Assembly (NCBI GenBank): GCA_013396995.1 | Contig: VWZP01005263.1 | Location: 167,744 to 231,743 of the forward strand | DNA length: 64,000 nucleotides | Source of the DNA: Dicaeum eximium | Lineage: Eukaryota > Chordata > Aves > Passeriformes > Dicaeidae | Direction of reading: 5' to 3' | Part shown: positions 14,038-27,200 of the stretch, piece by piece | How the letters are laid out: each line of letters begins with the position of its first letter | How positions within the stretch are numbered: position 1 is the first letter of the stretch | Program-made: the position numbers and the translations under genes | Notes under the pieces: model-generated | The model's database searches: none | What the model saw: only the letters and a program-made list of their open reading frames with translations | Told to the model about the DNA's origin: nothing

Positions 14038-15342
14038 CCTCCATGCTTGCATATGCTTACTATTAAAAGCTACATTGTTTTTGTGAGGATACATACAGGA
14101 GAAGGTAGTTCCCCCCAAAAATTGTCTGTGAGCATAGATTTTATGGGTAACCAACCAAACAACCACCCCGCTCTGCTTTGTAGCTGTAGCTGAAAGTGGT
14201 AAGCAGAATTTTTTTCCTTAAATTAAATATTTTGTTTAAGGAATGTTGTAAATTGATAATATGAGATGCTAGGTAATATTTTGTTAAAAATACTTAAAGA
14301 TTTGAGGCAATTTCATTCCTGGTGTTGACTTCAGTACATACAGGAACGTAACAGACTGTAGATCTTTTACAGTAAAAAGCCTCAAAAAATTTTGGGTTTA
14401 GAGGCCAGAAAAGGCTGGTTCTTCATATGGCACCTTTAAAATGAGATTCTCTAAGATCTCTGCTTAGGCTTGACAAATGTCCTGTTGATGCAGGCAGCAG
14501 TGCTGTGCCACTCTACACTGGCAGGGATTTCTCTGCTCTCTGTGGGATGTACCCGGATTTCTGAGGGCTGCCTTCACCTCTCTGACTGAAAACTCTCTCC
14601 ACTACAAACTTTGCCTGTTCTCATGTTGGAGTTTGGGCTGGAGTTAAAGAAGTGGTCTCTGCTAAGCCTTAAAAGCAGGATGAATGTCATTAGGCAGAAT
14701 GTTTTAAAACCATTTGAGTACTCTGAAAAATGACTAAAATTGTGAGAGGCTTTTCCACTACAATTTCTATTAAATGTTTTAATCAATAATTTTTAAAAAA
14801 GTGTTTGTTTTATACTTAACAGCAAAAAACATAACAGGGTTTTAATGCTACAAGAAACATTTGCAATGAAACTTAATTCCTGTTTTTATATTGTCTGGTG
14901 GAACATCACCAGTGTTTTTTGCAGTGATGCTGTCACTCAGTGTTTCAAGTGAATCAGTTTCAGTTAGGAATTCAAACCCTGAATTTCATTTGTGAACAAT
15001 GGACATAAATAGGAAATACTACTTCCATTGAATTCATGGGGTCTGGGAAATTAATGGTTGTCTAGTCCTATTTATCAATTTGTAAAATTCCCTAGATTAT
15101 AACCCTTCATTCAGCTTTTTGCCCTTTGTGCTGGGGCTCCAGCATAACCAGCAACCCAGACCCCTTCATATCCCCTATAAATCAGGGTGTTTGCTGCTGA
15201 CATCCTCTACCTGTCAGCTTAGGAAATATCAAACCACACCTGAACAAAGCACCCTGCAGTTCTTAATTACTGAATCTTTTTCAGCTGTCAATGTCTTTTA
15301 TGTTCACTACATAGTTTCTCTCTTCTTGTATCAGGGTGTAAC

Positions 15343-15408
15343 AAAATCATGTTTGGGTTGATAACGACCTTAAAAATCATCTAGTTCCAACCCTCCTGCC
15401 ATGTGGTG
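15343..15408 (-). mobile_element. CR1 LINE 3'-end fragment
   Basis: The stretch reads aaaatcatgtttgggttg, then a diverged 'gacctTaaaaATCATCTAGTTCCAACCC.CCTGCCAtg' segment. This is the familiar reverse-oriented 3' end of avian CR1 copies. Only about 65 bp survive, so the copy is very short. Its 3' terminal repeat is diverged, which suggests an old insertion. No coding sequence remains. Confidence 0.8.
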
Positions 15409-17282
15409 GAGAAGTAACATTACAAATGTTTTTTCTTTCTTTGGTGTGTTTGTTCTGTTTAGGCTCTTGTTGCAACTTACAGGCTGCTTTTCTAAGTTTC
15501 AGATTTACATTCAGTTTGGAGTGACCTTGTCACCTTCTCTTCTCTCCATCTCCCCTAACCATACATAGCAAACCTCCCTTGTGCTGGCGTGGTAACATCT
15601 CTAAATGTCTCTTTTATAAATCTTTCATTCTCTTAAGCACTTCATAGTGAGGAAAACTGTCTTGCAAACAGCCTTGCCCTCACGGTGCTCGGTAAGACAC
15701 TCACTGCATGTCTGTGTGCTGCTCCTGAACACCTTCACTGAAAAGCTCCAAATTGTACTTTGCAGAACCTGAGAATCACTGGTTCATCTCCAGTTTACAG
15801 CCCTAATTGCCAAGATATTGAGCCCCTGTAAATTGTGCAGTGGAATCTTGAGGAATGGAAATAAATATAAAGACATTGCCTGATGCTTGAGCCTGTCACT
15901 GATCTAATTTGAGCCCAATTTCAAGTGAGGATGACTTCAGAAATTTATAAAGGTTAAATAAGAACACCACCAAATTAAATGGGAAAAGGAAGGAATTTGA
16001 TGTTGCTTATTTTCTTAAAGGACTTGGGGTTTTGTACAAGTTCACAACAAAAGTGAATTTTCCATCAAACAGATGTTTATTTTAATCCAGAAAAGTTTCT
16101 TTAGTAGAGATGTCCACTGTTGGGAACAAAACCACTCCAAAGTGATTATGCCACCTTATTGCTTAGATATCCTCATATATTTCTTGTTATTCTAGTTGAG
16201 TACTACATTCAGACAGAGGTTGCCAATAAAGTTTATTGTAGGAGCTAAGTGTCAATATCTGTAGTACCCCCTGCCTAGGGTGCTTGTAATTAAAATGCCA
16301 CAGATAGTCTGGGAGAAGCATGAAAATTTGATGGCAAATTGATTTCAGGTTCATCTTGAAATTTGTCCTCAGCTGGACTCAATACTGCTGGCAGACATTG
16401 GATGGCTTTTGTCAAAAGGGTTTGCTGGGATGAGACAGAGATGCCTTGATCTGAATATTAAATAGTGTACTCTGCTTATGACAGTTTGCTTACTGCTAAC
16501 ATGTTCCTTTTTATACACATTTCATTGTGGGGGGAATGTTTAGGGTGGCAGCACTCTGTTTTACACAGGAAAATACATTGCTTACAAACATTTTGGCATG
16601 CTAAACAGCTGACTTACACTATTAGCTTCAAACCTAAATGTACAGCCTCAAAACTTCTGAATTCTGCAGATTTTCCCAAGATTGAGCTGAGCTACACAAA
16701 GAAAGAGGAGTCTGATAAGGTAATAGTCAAAATTTGTGTCAGTGATGGTGCTGGAGGAGAGAAAGCCCATGCAAAGTAATCCTTATTTAAAAGAAAAAGC
16801 TCTTTTTCTTCTTTTCCTCAAATAGTTTCATTTATAAAGAAAGTACTTGGTGGAAATATAAAATACCTTTTCTGCTGTCAAGTTGAGATCTTATAATATG
16901 TCCAGTATAGGCCTTTATTTTTACAGATCTGCTCTTAGCAGAAACTTTTGGCTTTATTAGGTATTTAAACAATCGCATGAGGAGAAGTGATTATATTAAG
17001 GTATGTGAACACTGCAGTGAGGTCACAAAATAAAGAAAAATGTTATTTATTTGGAATATGTTCTGTCTTTCAGGAGCACATATTTTTGTTACTATTCCAA
17101 AAATAATTCAGATTTTTTTTGGTAAAGCAATTGTGCATGTTGTTGTAGTAACTTAGTCTTTCCTTATGTTTTTATTAATCAAAAATAGACCAGACAACAC
17201 TTAAATGGCTGAAGCAATAAGAAAAGGAAGATGAGAGTGGGAGAACTGGTGGGAAAGGGCAAATTGGATGAAAGCTGATCTA
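15409..17282. other. Non-coding DNA, no gene seen
   Basis: AT-rich sequence with no recognisable repeat or RNA gene. A 104-codon plus-strand frame (16465-16779) ends in a Lys/Glu/Ser-rich hydrophilic stretch. A possible acceptor (ttctgcag) and a possible donor (aag|gtaata) bracket 50 bases near 16670-16720. The peptide is not recognised, so I do not call an exon. Confidence 0.6.
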
Positions 17283-17370
17283 GTGGGTGGCATCCTTGCC
17301 CAGGGCAGGGGAACTGGAATTTAATGATCTTTAAGGCCCCTTCCAACCAAGCCATTCTGTCATTCTGTGA
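17283..17370 (+). mobile_element. CR1 LINE 3'-end fragment
   Basis: The sequence contains gtgggtggcatccttgccc, then the 'aatgatctTTAAGGcccCTTCCAACCaa' segment. It ends in two copies of a CATTCTGT-type octamer, the hallmark of CR1 3' termini, which end in a short ATTCTRTG repeat rather than poly(A). It is plus-strand oriented and heavily 5'-truncated. The intact terminal repeat suggests a younger copy than the one at 15.3 kb. Confidence 0.88.
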
Positions 17371-20300
17371 GAGAAGTGTCAGTAAGAAATGTCACAGAGT
17401 GAGAGTGGCTGCTGTGGGCTCTGCAGGTTTATCCTGAACTCCTGCTGGGGGCATCTCCACTTGAAGTTTCAGCTCAGTATTGTGCTGATCACAAAAACTG
17501 AAGTGGTACAAAATGTTGTTTAATATAACTTAAACTTTGGTAGCACCTTAATATTTCTCTATGTCTAAATGATGCACCCTTTTGCAAAATTTATAAAAAG
17601 TGATTTTTGGGTTCTTTTGGGTTCTTTTGGTTCTGCTCCAGTTGGAAATGAACTACTGTCATTAGGATAAAAATTAGGCCTGGAGAGTGTAAGTTTATCA
17701 TTTTGGTTCATTTTGATTTTTGGAATATCTGAACTCTTCACTCTGACCATTTGATACTCTATTCATCTTACCCTTCTCCTCCCTGCAATATTTAAAACTA
17801 AAATAATTCTCACCTCTTGCACTGGAAAGAGTCTCTTTTAGGTGCCCGAGATCCAAACTGAAGTATCTGATCTCATTTCAAATGGTCAATTTATTTCCTC
17901 CTTTCCTGACAGAGGTGAAATTGTGTTTTTATTTCCAGCCATGATAGATTTGTTCTCTTGGTAAATATTATATGGTGCAGGAGTCTTTATTTTTTCATAT
18001 AATCTTTGTTTACAAAGTCAATACAATCACTTGGAAAATATGTAGCAAACACTGCAGTATATTAGAATCTTGTGTATTGTGTTTGCTGTAGGTACAAATT
18101 CAATACAGCAACTCTCCAACAATTGACATGTCAAGTAATATATCAACTGTTGGTATATTACTTTTTGCTCATCCTATTACTACTTATCAAACCCAGCTCA
18201 CCACCCACACTCCCCTTCTCATTAAGGGCTGTTGCTGCAGGAGGCTGAGCAGAATCCAGCCTGGCTGATGGGAAGTGCTGTTCCTCAGGAGCCTTGGCAG
18301 GGATGTCGTGTTTGGAGCAGATCTGGGTCCCAATTTATTATCAGTGCAGAAATCACACAGAGGCAGCACTGAATTTTTAATGAAGAAAATGATTCTCTTA
18401 GTTCACTTGGAGGAAAATTAATTTAAATGAACGGTAAACAGTTCCCACTCAAAAATAGTGTCCCACATGTAACAGCATAAATATAAGTGAAAGGGGACTT
18501 TGGCATATTTTGAATTAACTCTGCTGTTACTTCTGCCACTGTAGTTTCCCTGCACTTGTGTTTTTAGCTTTTCCTCTCAGTTGTTAATTGTCTTTTGTGC
18601 TGTGCAAAATACAAGGAAAATGGGTTGCAAATGGGAGTTATATCAGGTGACCTTTGTTATGCTCCTGACCTGTTTGAGTGACTTTAGCCTCTCATTTTCA
18701 GCTGCCTTTGACTGGAAAGCATGACAACTTTTATATTTTACAGAATGTTTTAGATTCATAGCTGAAAACTCTTGTATGCTTAATGTTACTATTAAATATG
18801 AAGTTTTAACAGATGATCTTTTTTTGCCATCTTTCCTTCCTGCTTGTTCTAAATGTTTATCCTCTGGTCCTCTGGGTTAGTCATTTAGAGAGTGTTAGTA
18901 CTTTTCTTTTCAAGGCACAAAGTTTTGTCAGGCGAACCAGTGATGAACCACTGTGATGAAAAACAGTTGTGGTTTTTTTTTTTTTCCTGGACAGCTGACA
19001 GGACTGCTTTTGCTTTCTTGCATTCAAAGAATTACAAAACAGGAGTGCCAAGAGGTGGCACTTGTTCTTGAGCTTGGATTCAAGCCATATTTCATCTTGC
19101 CCAGAGTTACAGCACTTGGAGAATTCAATGTATTGTGAGAAATTGGGATGATATTAATATGATGTATATTTATTAGGGCCAAAATTGCCTTATTTTTTAT
19201 GTTGTTGTCCTCCTTTCCTCTTCAAAACTGATGTGGAAAGTGGGCTGAAATTTCTTCTAGGGAAGCTGGAACATCTGCTTGTCACCAGACTTTGTTAGTG
19301 CCCACAGAGGGATGGAAATGGACGTTTTGAGGGCTGAGTAACTTTTCCTGCCATCACACACCATTGAACAGTATTTGGTTGATAGCCCAGTTTCTGGAAG
19401 CTGGCTCCTATTATTGGTGACTTTATAGTTATATAAAGTTCATAGTTACAATTAATTTACTGGTTGATCCAGGCTGAAACACTTCCACTACCGCCCAAGG
19501 TCATGATTTTGCAGTATTTATTTGTTTAGAAGTTATTTAGAATAGTATTTTTTTCCAATGTCAGTCAAGAGTATTTGCATCAAAACTCTGGAAGAAAATT
19601 GGTGATTTACTATTATATCTGAGGATAGTTAGGTTCTTTTTCAGGCTGTCACAGGTTTTCCATGTATCTTTCAGTTGCCTCTCAGTTCTTCATTCTAGTC
19701 CCTCCCTCCTCTTCCAAATCCTATGAGAAAAATAGGAACAAAAATACCTAGAGACTGGGTGAGATGGATGTTTAGTAACTGACAAAATGAACAGAAAACT
19801 ATTTACTATTGTATTGCTGGGATTAACTCATACATGAAACACAGTAATAACTTGCAAAGTCCTCTTCTCTATGGCTCTTTGTTGGATACTGAGCAATAGC
19901 AAGGATCAGAAGTGCTTACAGAAGAATTTTTTTTTTTCAGTCATGTGCTGTTATCCCCAATAAATCTTCACATTCATCCCTGTAATCACACTTGTGATAT
20001 TTTCCTACGGAACAGCAATAATTAAGCTGCACTTTGAATACAATCTCATTATTCAGTATACAAAGTCATTACTATCTTTGGGCCCCTCCCTGCCTTCAAG
20101 AGCTATTACATGACCTCCAGATCTCTCTCAGACTCCATGTATTACCATTAGAAGACATCCACAATGGGAAATCACTCTGTTCCTGTTTTTGATTAATATT
20201 TTATCAGCCACGAGAGGAAATGGTATTCTTTAGCAACACTAATAAGTAATTGAGCAGATGAGATGTCCCTGCTACTTTGAAAAAGCTGTATGTAGAGGCT

Positions 20301-22701
20301 GTGAAAGAACAGCTTTAGATATGACATAAGATACTAAATGGAAAAAAATAAACCCAGAAGGTGCTGTCTGCAGTGAACAGTCAGTAAAAATATCAGCAGA
20401 AAATGAATAGTTACAATGTCATTGTTAGCAATAGGTTGTCAGGAACATGGTAAAAGGGTCTCTTATTCAAATTGGTGTTCAGAATATATTTTCACAGAGC
20501 TGATTGATCCATTGGCTTTAGATAAATTTTAAAGAGAGTCAATGAAAACCACATACAATAGACAGTGGGAACTGATAGTTGTTAAATAGAGAAGTTGTTC
20601 CAAGACTTTTTCAGCTGCTGGTGGGAAACATCGAGCAATGCACTATCAACAAACATTTAGGTATTTTAAATGCTTATTAACTGTAGGGTTATGTGTATGA
20701 ACTGAAGGAAACTGTTGGTATGAGCAGTTGCCTTTTCAGTGAATCACACACTCCTGGCATTACCTGTCTCTTTTGCTGCCTCTGATGGAAAAGTCTTCAT
20801 TTGTGTAATGTTTTATATAATTTTACCATGTTTTCCTGGTTTTCTGGGTCAGTTTTTCATGTCTTCACAAGGTAAATTTGGAAAGCCCTGTTGCATTAGT
20901 GGCTCACAGAAATTCTATTGATTTATATACTTACAAAGAAACACGTATGATGAATCATTTCATACCAAGATAAGTGAAGACACAAGAAAAAGATGTCTTA
21001 GCATCTAAGATTCACTGTTTCTTCCCACAACAGGAATATAAGCTTTTATTCTCTTATTGGAAAGGATATTGTAGGAAGTGCTGGCAGTACAGTCATGATG
21101 ATGCTGTGCTGATTTAAGATCTGTCATCCAGTAATTATTTTGTTTTGAAAGTCTGTAGGAAATTCCCAGGTATGTGATGTTACTGTCTTTGTATACTATT
21201 GGTGCAGTCCTTGGGCTGTTTATAACCAAAGCCTAAATTATAAACTGGTGAGAATTTGTGTAGTCCCCAAAACAGTAGAGGAGTATGATATTCAATAGTA
21301 AATCCATTAGTCCTTGTGGTTTCAGGAACACTTCTGCCTCAGCCATGCATGAGAAGTTACTTGTTTTGAGTCTTTAAAATCTGCAGCCCTTCACCGAGAT
21401 TGCAAACAAGAAATATGAAGTAATGGATTAACTATCTTGTTATAATAATTAAATAATGTACATAAAATATGAAGAGTTATTAAAAAAACCTAGGAATTAC
21501 TATTACTTTATTCCCCAAAGTGAGAGAGATGTGTATGTGTGTGGGGACTACTCTGTATCTTAATGCTAGGATTAATGCTAAAATGGGCGTTATGAATTAA
21601 TCATGGGATTTAATTTACCAGAATTATTTTTTTGGCATTGAGCCCCTGTAATTAGCATTTTAAACACAAATGTTTTTGGTGATCTTTATGACAGTCAAAG
21701 CAAAACCTTCTGCCATTAATTTCTTCACAATTGTTTAATAGGCAAGAACTAATTTTGCAACTAGATTTGAAAATGAAATGGGTTTGTTTAATGTGATGGG
21801 TGATAATGGCCTCCTTGAGTGTGAGTTGGTCTCATTTCTGTAAACTCTTTTGGTTTAACGTTCACTGAAAGCTTTGGAGAACCTGGGCAGAAGGAGGAAA
21901 GGGTTTTTCATTTTCTTCCATGAGTTCTGTGTTCTAGTGGGATGTGGCTCAAGTGTCAGGTGTGTTTCAGACTACACATGTGAGCTCAGACATCAGCCAG
22001 TCTGCTGAAGGTTTGGAGCAGGGAATGGGGATACCAAAAAACAGAGTATTTTGTTGACTTTAATAAGTCAAGTTGCTCTCCTTTTTGTCCTTAATTTAAA
22101 TAAATAAAAAAATACAGTTGAATATATATGCAATTTCCCCCCCCCTTAAATATTTAGCCCAAGATGGAAATAATTCATTTATCCCATCTCCATCACTACT
22201 GCCCAGTTGAGGTGCACTCAGCAGGTTTATTTTGTCCTTTGGAATTGGCCACCTATGTGCTGTTGGCTACCAAGGGCTAGGAGTTGTTATTCCAGTGGCC
22301 ACTAACAGCAAGTAGATAACATATTTTCCCTTCCTCTAATAGTTAATAGAAAATGAGAGCCTGACAGGGTTATCCAAGTGAGAAATCCTGGTTTTCCATT
22401 CATTTCCCCTGGGTAAATCATACTTTGTATCATACAGGTGCACCTGAGTGCCCAGCAGTTGTAGGTCACAGTCTTCACTTTGCCATTCTTGATTTGTCTA
22501 AAAGGAAAAAACATTTCTCTGGCACCCTTGGCATGGTGGGAAGTATTATCCACTGCTGGCTGGGGATGTCAGCACAGTCTCCAGAACAGGAGTTGGTAAT
22601 TCTAACCAGAATATAATGACTCTTTGATTTTTTTCCCCACTGAGACACTGAGCTGAGTGTGCCCCTTACAGACTTGGAGGTCTCTGCCTGGTTGTGAGTG
22701 A
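17371..22701. other. AT-rich non-coding DNA, no gene seen
   Basis: Unremarkable AT-rich sequence with several T runs. Open frames are all under about 85 codons and none is recognised. A C-rich run sits near 22137-22145. No tRNA-like or snRNA-like element was noticed. Confidence 0.65.
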
Positions 22702-22822
22702 GAGCAGGGCTGGGGAGGGATTGGAGCAGGGCTGGAGAGGGATTGGAGCTGGGCTGGAGAGGGATTGGAGCTGGGCTGGGGAGGGATTGGAGCAGGGCTG
22801 GGGAGGGATTGGAGCAGGGCTG
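22702..22822. repeat. 22-bp minisatellite, about 5.5 copies
   Basis: Five complete units of 22 bp start at 22702, 22724, 22746, 22768 and 22790, followed by a partial sixth. The unit is of the form gagcagggctggggagggat plus tg. Copies differ only at two positions: GAGCAGGG versus GAGCTGGG, and GGGGAG versus GGAGAG. The array is G-rich on the plus strand. It produces repetitive reading frames on both strands (for example Pro/Ser/Leu-rich repeats on the minus strand), which are artefacts of the tandem repeat and not genes. Confidence 0.95.
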
Positions 22823-24172
22823 TGAATGCCTGAATGGTGCCAACAGAGGCCTCCAGTGCTCAGCCCTGCTCTGTTGCTGCTTCTCTCCACTGTGTTTATT
22901 TTCAGCTGTTTGGAGGGTACCAGCAGTGCAAAATGAGATGCTCTTTCTCTCTCTTCCAGGCTTCCCTCCCTCTTAAGCTAATTTTCCTTTTATTGTAGTA
23001 ATTAGAAAAGGGCTTTGATCACAAATTTAGTCTTGCTCAGAGTTCAGAAACAAAGTTGCGCTTGGATCTTGGGGATTTGTGTGCATCCCTCAGACATAAA
23101 TGGTAAACAGTGCTCCTTTACCCCCTCTCTCACAAGCATGTGAGAGCTCTGACTTGCAAGCCCTCACCCTGAGACTGCAGTAATTTCATTAGCCAAAAGT
23201 GTAATTACATTATGAGAAGAAACAGCAGTCTCAGATTTCATGACCTCCTCTGTTTTCTCCCCAGTGTGCCATAATCTAGATAAGGCTAAAGTTAGGTTTG
23301 GGCTTATTTATATATCTGAAAATAATGTGATTTCTCACAGCCGTGAATAAGATATGATGAAGAAAATTAATCAAGATAACTCAGGAGTTTGATGTTTCTG
23401 CTGCTTTCAAATAACATCCTTTTTTTTTTTTTTGCTTTACTACGCCTTACCTCTTCTGTCTGGCACAGTTACTAGAAGGAGAGTTAACAAGAACAGTAGA
23501 TGGGAGAAGAATTATGCTTCTCATTGTTATGAGCAAGAATTGATCAGTTGTAGTTAATTGGTGTGGTTTTTGAGCTGTAACTACACTACCCTGTGGTGCT
23601 ACACACCAGACTATCCAATGACTGCCAGGGCTCCATGGGATATTGATGGAGTGTGTTGCAGACACTTCCTCCTTTCCTTTAACAGCTTTTAAATCTTCTA
23701 TTCCTGTAGAAAGTTACAATCAAGTACATAATATTTGCATTTTTACCAAACCGGTTGTAAATAGCATCAAATGCTATTTATCAAATGCTATATTTAAAAT
23801 ATAGTATATATAGCTTCTATTGGAAGTGTATAATCTTAGCATTTACATAAGCATCCAAGAGGCATCCCAGAGATGTTTGTGTTTGAGTTAGTTTGGACAT
23901 CAATCTGGCAGAATCACTATTGCCTACACAGAAGATTTTTTCATACCAAATTTGGCTTAGATTTTGAAAAGAGCAGGTCATCTATAATTGATATGAGAGT
24001 CTGTGGGAATTATGCTTAATTGTGGAATGTTCAGTAACTGCTCTTGAAAGCTCCAAAGTACATTTTGGGTTGCTGTGAGCCAAATTTTAATGACCCTCCT
24101 GCCCCAATACTGCTGTCTAAAATTGAGAGTCTATCTGAGATACAGCAATTTATTTTGTCAGTGTGTTTTCCA
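22823..24172. other. Non-coding DNA with a small palindrome
   Basis: No gene or transposon is recognised. A perfect 9-bp inverted repeat with a 3-base loop (aaatagcat / atgctattt) lies at 23759-23779, followed by a near-repeat of its right half. A T run of about 14 sits at 23420-23433. Confidence 0.6.
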
Positions 24173-24209
24173 GTGTGTCTGTGTGTGTGTATATATATAT
24201 ATATATATT
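24173..24209. repeat. (GT)n(AT)n microsatellite
   Basis: A compound dinucleotide repeat: GTGT units with one interruption pass directly into about eight AT units. This is a typical vertebrate compound microsatellite and is probably length-polymorphic. Confidence 0.93.
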
Positions 24210-27200
24210 AGTACAAGGGGGTCTTAGATTGCTTAGTTTATGTAGGTAAATATCAGACCTAAAATATTCCAGTTTATATTCATCTTAATGATCTTGTGGG
24301 AAAAAAAATCCTGGTTTTATTCTAGAGAATTAGAAATCAGAGACAAGATAGAACCAGGGCTTCCAGTCCCTGTAAATTATTAATGAAAAGTACTGTGTAA
24401 ATACTAAAGCAGAAACAGTTTTAATGTCTTTGTCCCTGTGCTGCAGCTGAATTGCCTGACAGAGACAAGCTTGGCTGGGGCAGTGCTTGGTTTGGGCTCC
24501 TCCCATGAAGACCTGAGATCCATTGCTTGTAGCTCAAGTGATTTTATTCAGATGTAGTGCTCAGTGCTGAATGAGGTCTGAGGGTTCCTAATCAGGATTT
24601 TGGCTTTCTGCATTGGTTATTACTGTCTGTTTTTGAGAGCAGTTACCTGCTCTACATTCTAGCCCAGATCATGTTTTGGTTTATCCAATGTACCCTGCCA
24701 TTTTTTTCCCCTGAATTTTTGACAGGAGCAGATACTCTTGATTTCAAAAGCCAGAGTTTGTTGTTATTGAAACTTTTTAAACATCTGTTTATTTCTGCTC
24801 TTTTAGACTACTGCATTTGAGATAACAACTGGCTTGAAACAGTGAGTCCTGGGCTGCAGTCTGACAGGTAGCAGCACTATGTTCAGGAGATGCTTTATGT
24901 TTGTTTGGAGAAGAATGTGACCATTCTTGATAGGCTGTAATTTTTAATGGATTGGAAATCCAGATATTTCATGTCTATTTACACTTCAAATCTGAATTAA
25001 TAAAGCACAAGTTCTTATCCACCTGCCTATAGCTCCCATCATTTGCTAACCTGTTAAAAATATTTTTGTTTCATCTCCAAAGCAGTGCATTGACATGCAA
25101 GTGTGAACTGAAGGGTGTGCACCAATGCTGTGAGTGCACCATTGTAATGAAGATGAAATGACTGTAATGATGACCTTTCTGTGCCTTTGTCTATACCATG
25201 CCCTTCTCTTTAACTGAACACCTTTCAAATGAACATGTTCTGAACTCTTGAACTGTTCATTCTGTTCACTGAGCTTATTGCTCAATCTGCAGTTTATCAT
25301 TATGTGTCTCCAAAGACTTTGTGTTTCCTTATATTTGACATCTAGATGGAATTTTTCATAACCCTTTACTAGTCATAAATTGGATTGTTAGGGGATTAAG
25401 TTAATCTTGTTTCTTTATAGTTGCCTCAGATTTTTAAAGCCCTAATTTAGAGAGGTTTCTTTATTTGTTCCTCTCCAATCTGCAAGAATGAAAAAACCTT
25501 AATGCCATAAGATTCTGTAGTGCTGGAATTATTTATTTCTGCTCATTTTGAAGTGAATCGTACCTAAGAGGTACACTTGAAAAGTTGTTTTGTCATGTTT
25601 TTCCCATATTACTATTTCTTCCTTTCTATCTAAATGGCAACCTCTGAAAATGACCCAAAGCAGTGCATCATCAGATAAGCAGTGTGTCAGTGAATGGAGT
25701 GCAGAAGAATGTGTATTTTTCTTGTTCCACTGGGAAGGGAAATAGGAAAAAATTACTTACCCCTTGCAGAAAATTCTTGTGGTGTGTTAGTCATATCTTA
25801 CCTTTTGGTTTCTTTATTAGAAGGTACCCCTAACAATTTATGTACTTTTTATTAACCAATTAACAGCTCATATTAAAAGTGAAATTAGAGCAACAAAAGC
25901 CTACGTATTTTTAACAGTGCTTTGGGTCTTTCTGTTGTTTACTGGTAATGTTGCAGGTAATATTCTTTTATTTAATTACTACAAAGAATTTTTTTTCAGG
26001 AAAACAAAATATTCTGTGATATAAACTGTGTGATAACTTTAAGCAATTGAAAATAATTTTTGATATCCTGACAATTATCTAGCTGCTCTGTATTGATGTA
26101 GTGATGTCCAAATCCTCAAAATAAGAAAATGGTGCCTACCACAAACTAAATTGTTGAAACTAGTTTATAATATGCAACAATCAGAATACTTGAGGCTTAA
26201 GTTAGGACTAAAACTTAAATATTACTTTAAATACAAAGGATTGTATTTAAGCAACACACATTTATTTCTTTAACCAATAAACCTTTTTAGCCTTCTCTCT
26301 CCAAAAGGCTCAGAAATGTCAGACTGGTCATAGAAAATGAAAAATCTTGAGTTGTTCCTTGACCTCTTTTATGATCCCTCCATCCCTAAACTCCATCAAT
26401 GACTTGAACTCTGGCACTAAGAATGACAAGATGTAATTCTTCATCTCAATGTCACAAGCCCCCACATTCTGCTTTGGGCATTTCAGATTTTTATTTGTTC
26501 ATTCAAATGTAGTTCGTGTCAGCTAGTATCATACATAAAGGTTGAGACTTTTAGAAACTCTGAAGTTTATCTAATCCTATCTCTAGTTTTCTCTTTGGGA
26601 AAAATTTAATGCTATTTGGCCATTATTCTGCATATTTTATTCTGGTTTATTCTTTTTGTTTATTGATTGCTTCAGTGTGCTGCCCAAAGCACCCCAAAAC
26701 CTTTTAAATACATTTTTTAAAGCTGCAGATGATGATTATCATTATAATTTTCCTAACCCATTTATGCAGCTGTACTTGTGCATAGTTAGTAGAAACAATG
26801 GCAAGGGATAGGATTGCATTAGGAAATCAGCTGTGAAAGGAGGACCTGAGGGACAGCTGAGTCTGACCAGGTGAGGATGAGAAAGGTCCTGTGTTTGTCA
26901 GAAGCCATTTCAGCCTTTGTTCTAGGCCAGGAGAGGATGGGTGTGAGCTGAGACTTTTTGTCTCCTGCCTGTTTGATGCTCTGTTAAGGTAGAGAAAGAT
27001 ATTACCTGCTGATATGTTAGATACTTCATTTTTAAATGATCATAAATTTTTGCCGGCGCTTAATGAGAATAGGTTTACAGTGCAGAGGAAAAGTGAGTGT
27101 ACTGAACCAGGAGGACACCTGGGGAAAGGGAGACATTTACAAAGAAAGTCTGAAAACAGTAGCATTGCTTATCTTGGAAGCAGCTGATAGTTGGGGGCAT

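Larger units (their letters stand above)
10000..15342. other. AT-rich non-coding DNA, no gene seen
   Basis: AT-rich sequence with short direct repeats, including a 29-bp tandem duplication near 11587-11639 and a small perfect hairpin near 14017-14037. An octamer ATGCAAAT occurs at 10966-10973 inside an AT-rich block carrying TAATTAA-like words; such words are common by chance. The 131-codon frame at 11441-11836 (+) contains the tandem duplication and is not a recognisable protein. Confidence 0.65.

Noticed and set aside
22475..22976. Repetitive Pro/Ser/Leu and Gly/Leu/Glu frames on both strands
   Set aside because: They are translations of the 22-bp minisatellite and its flanks, not genes.
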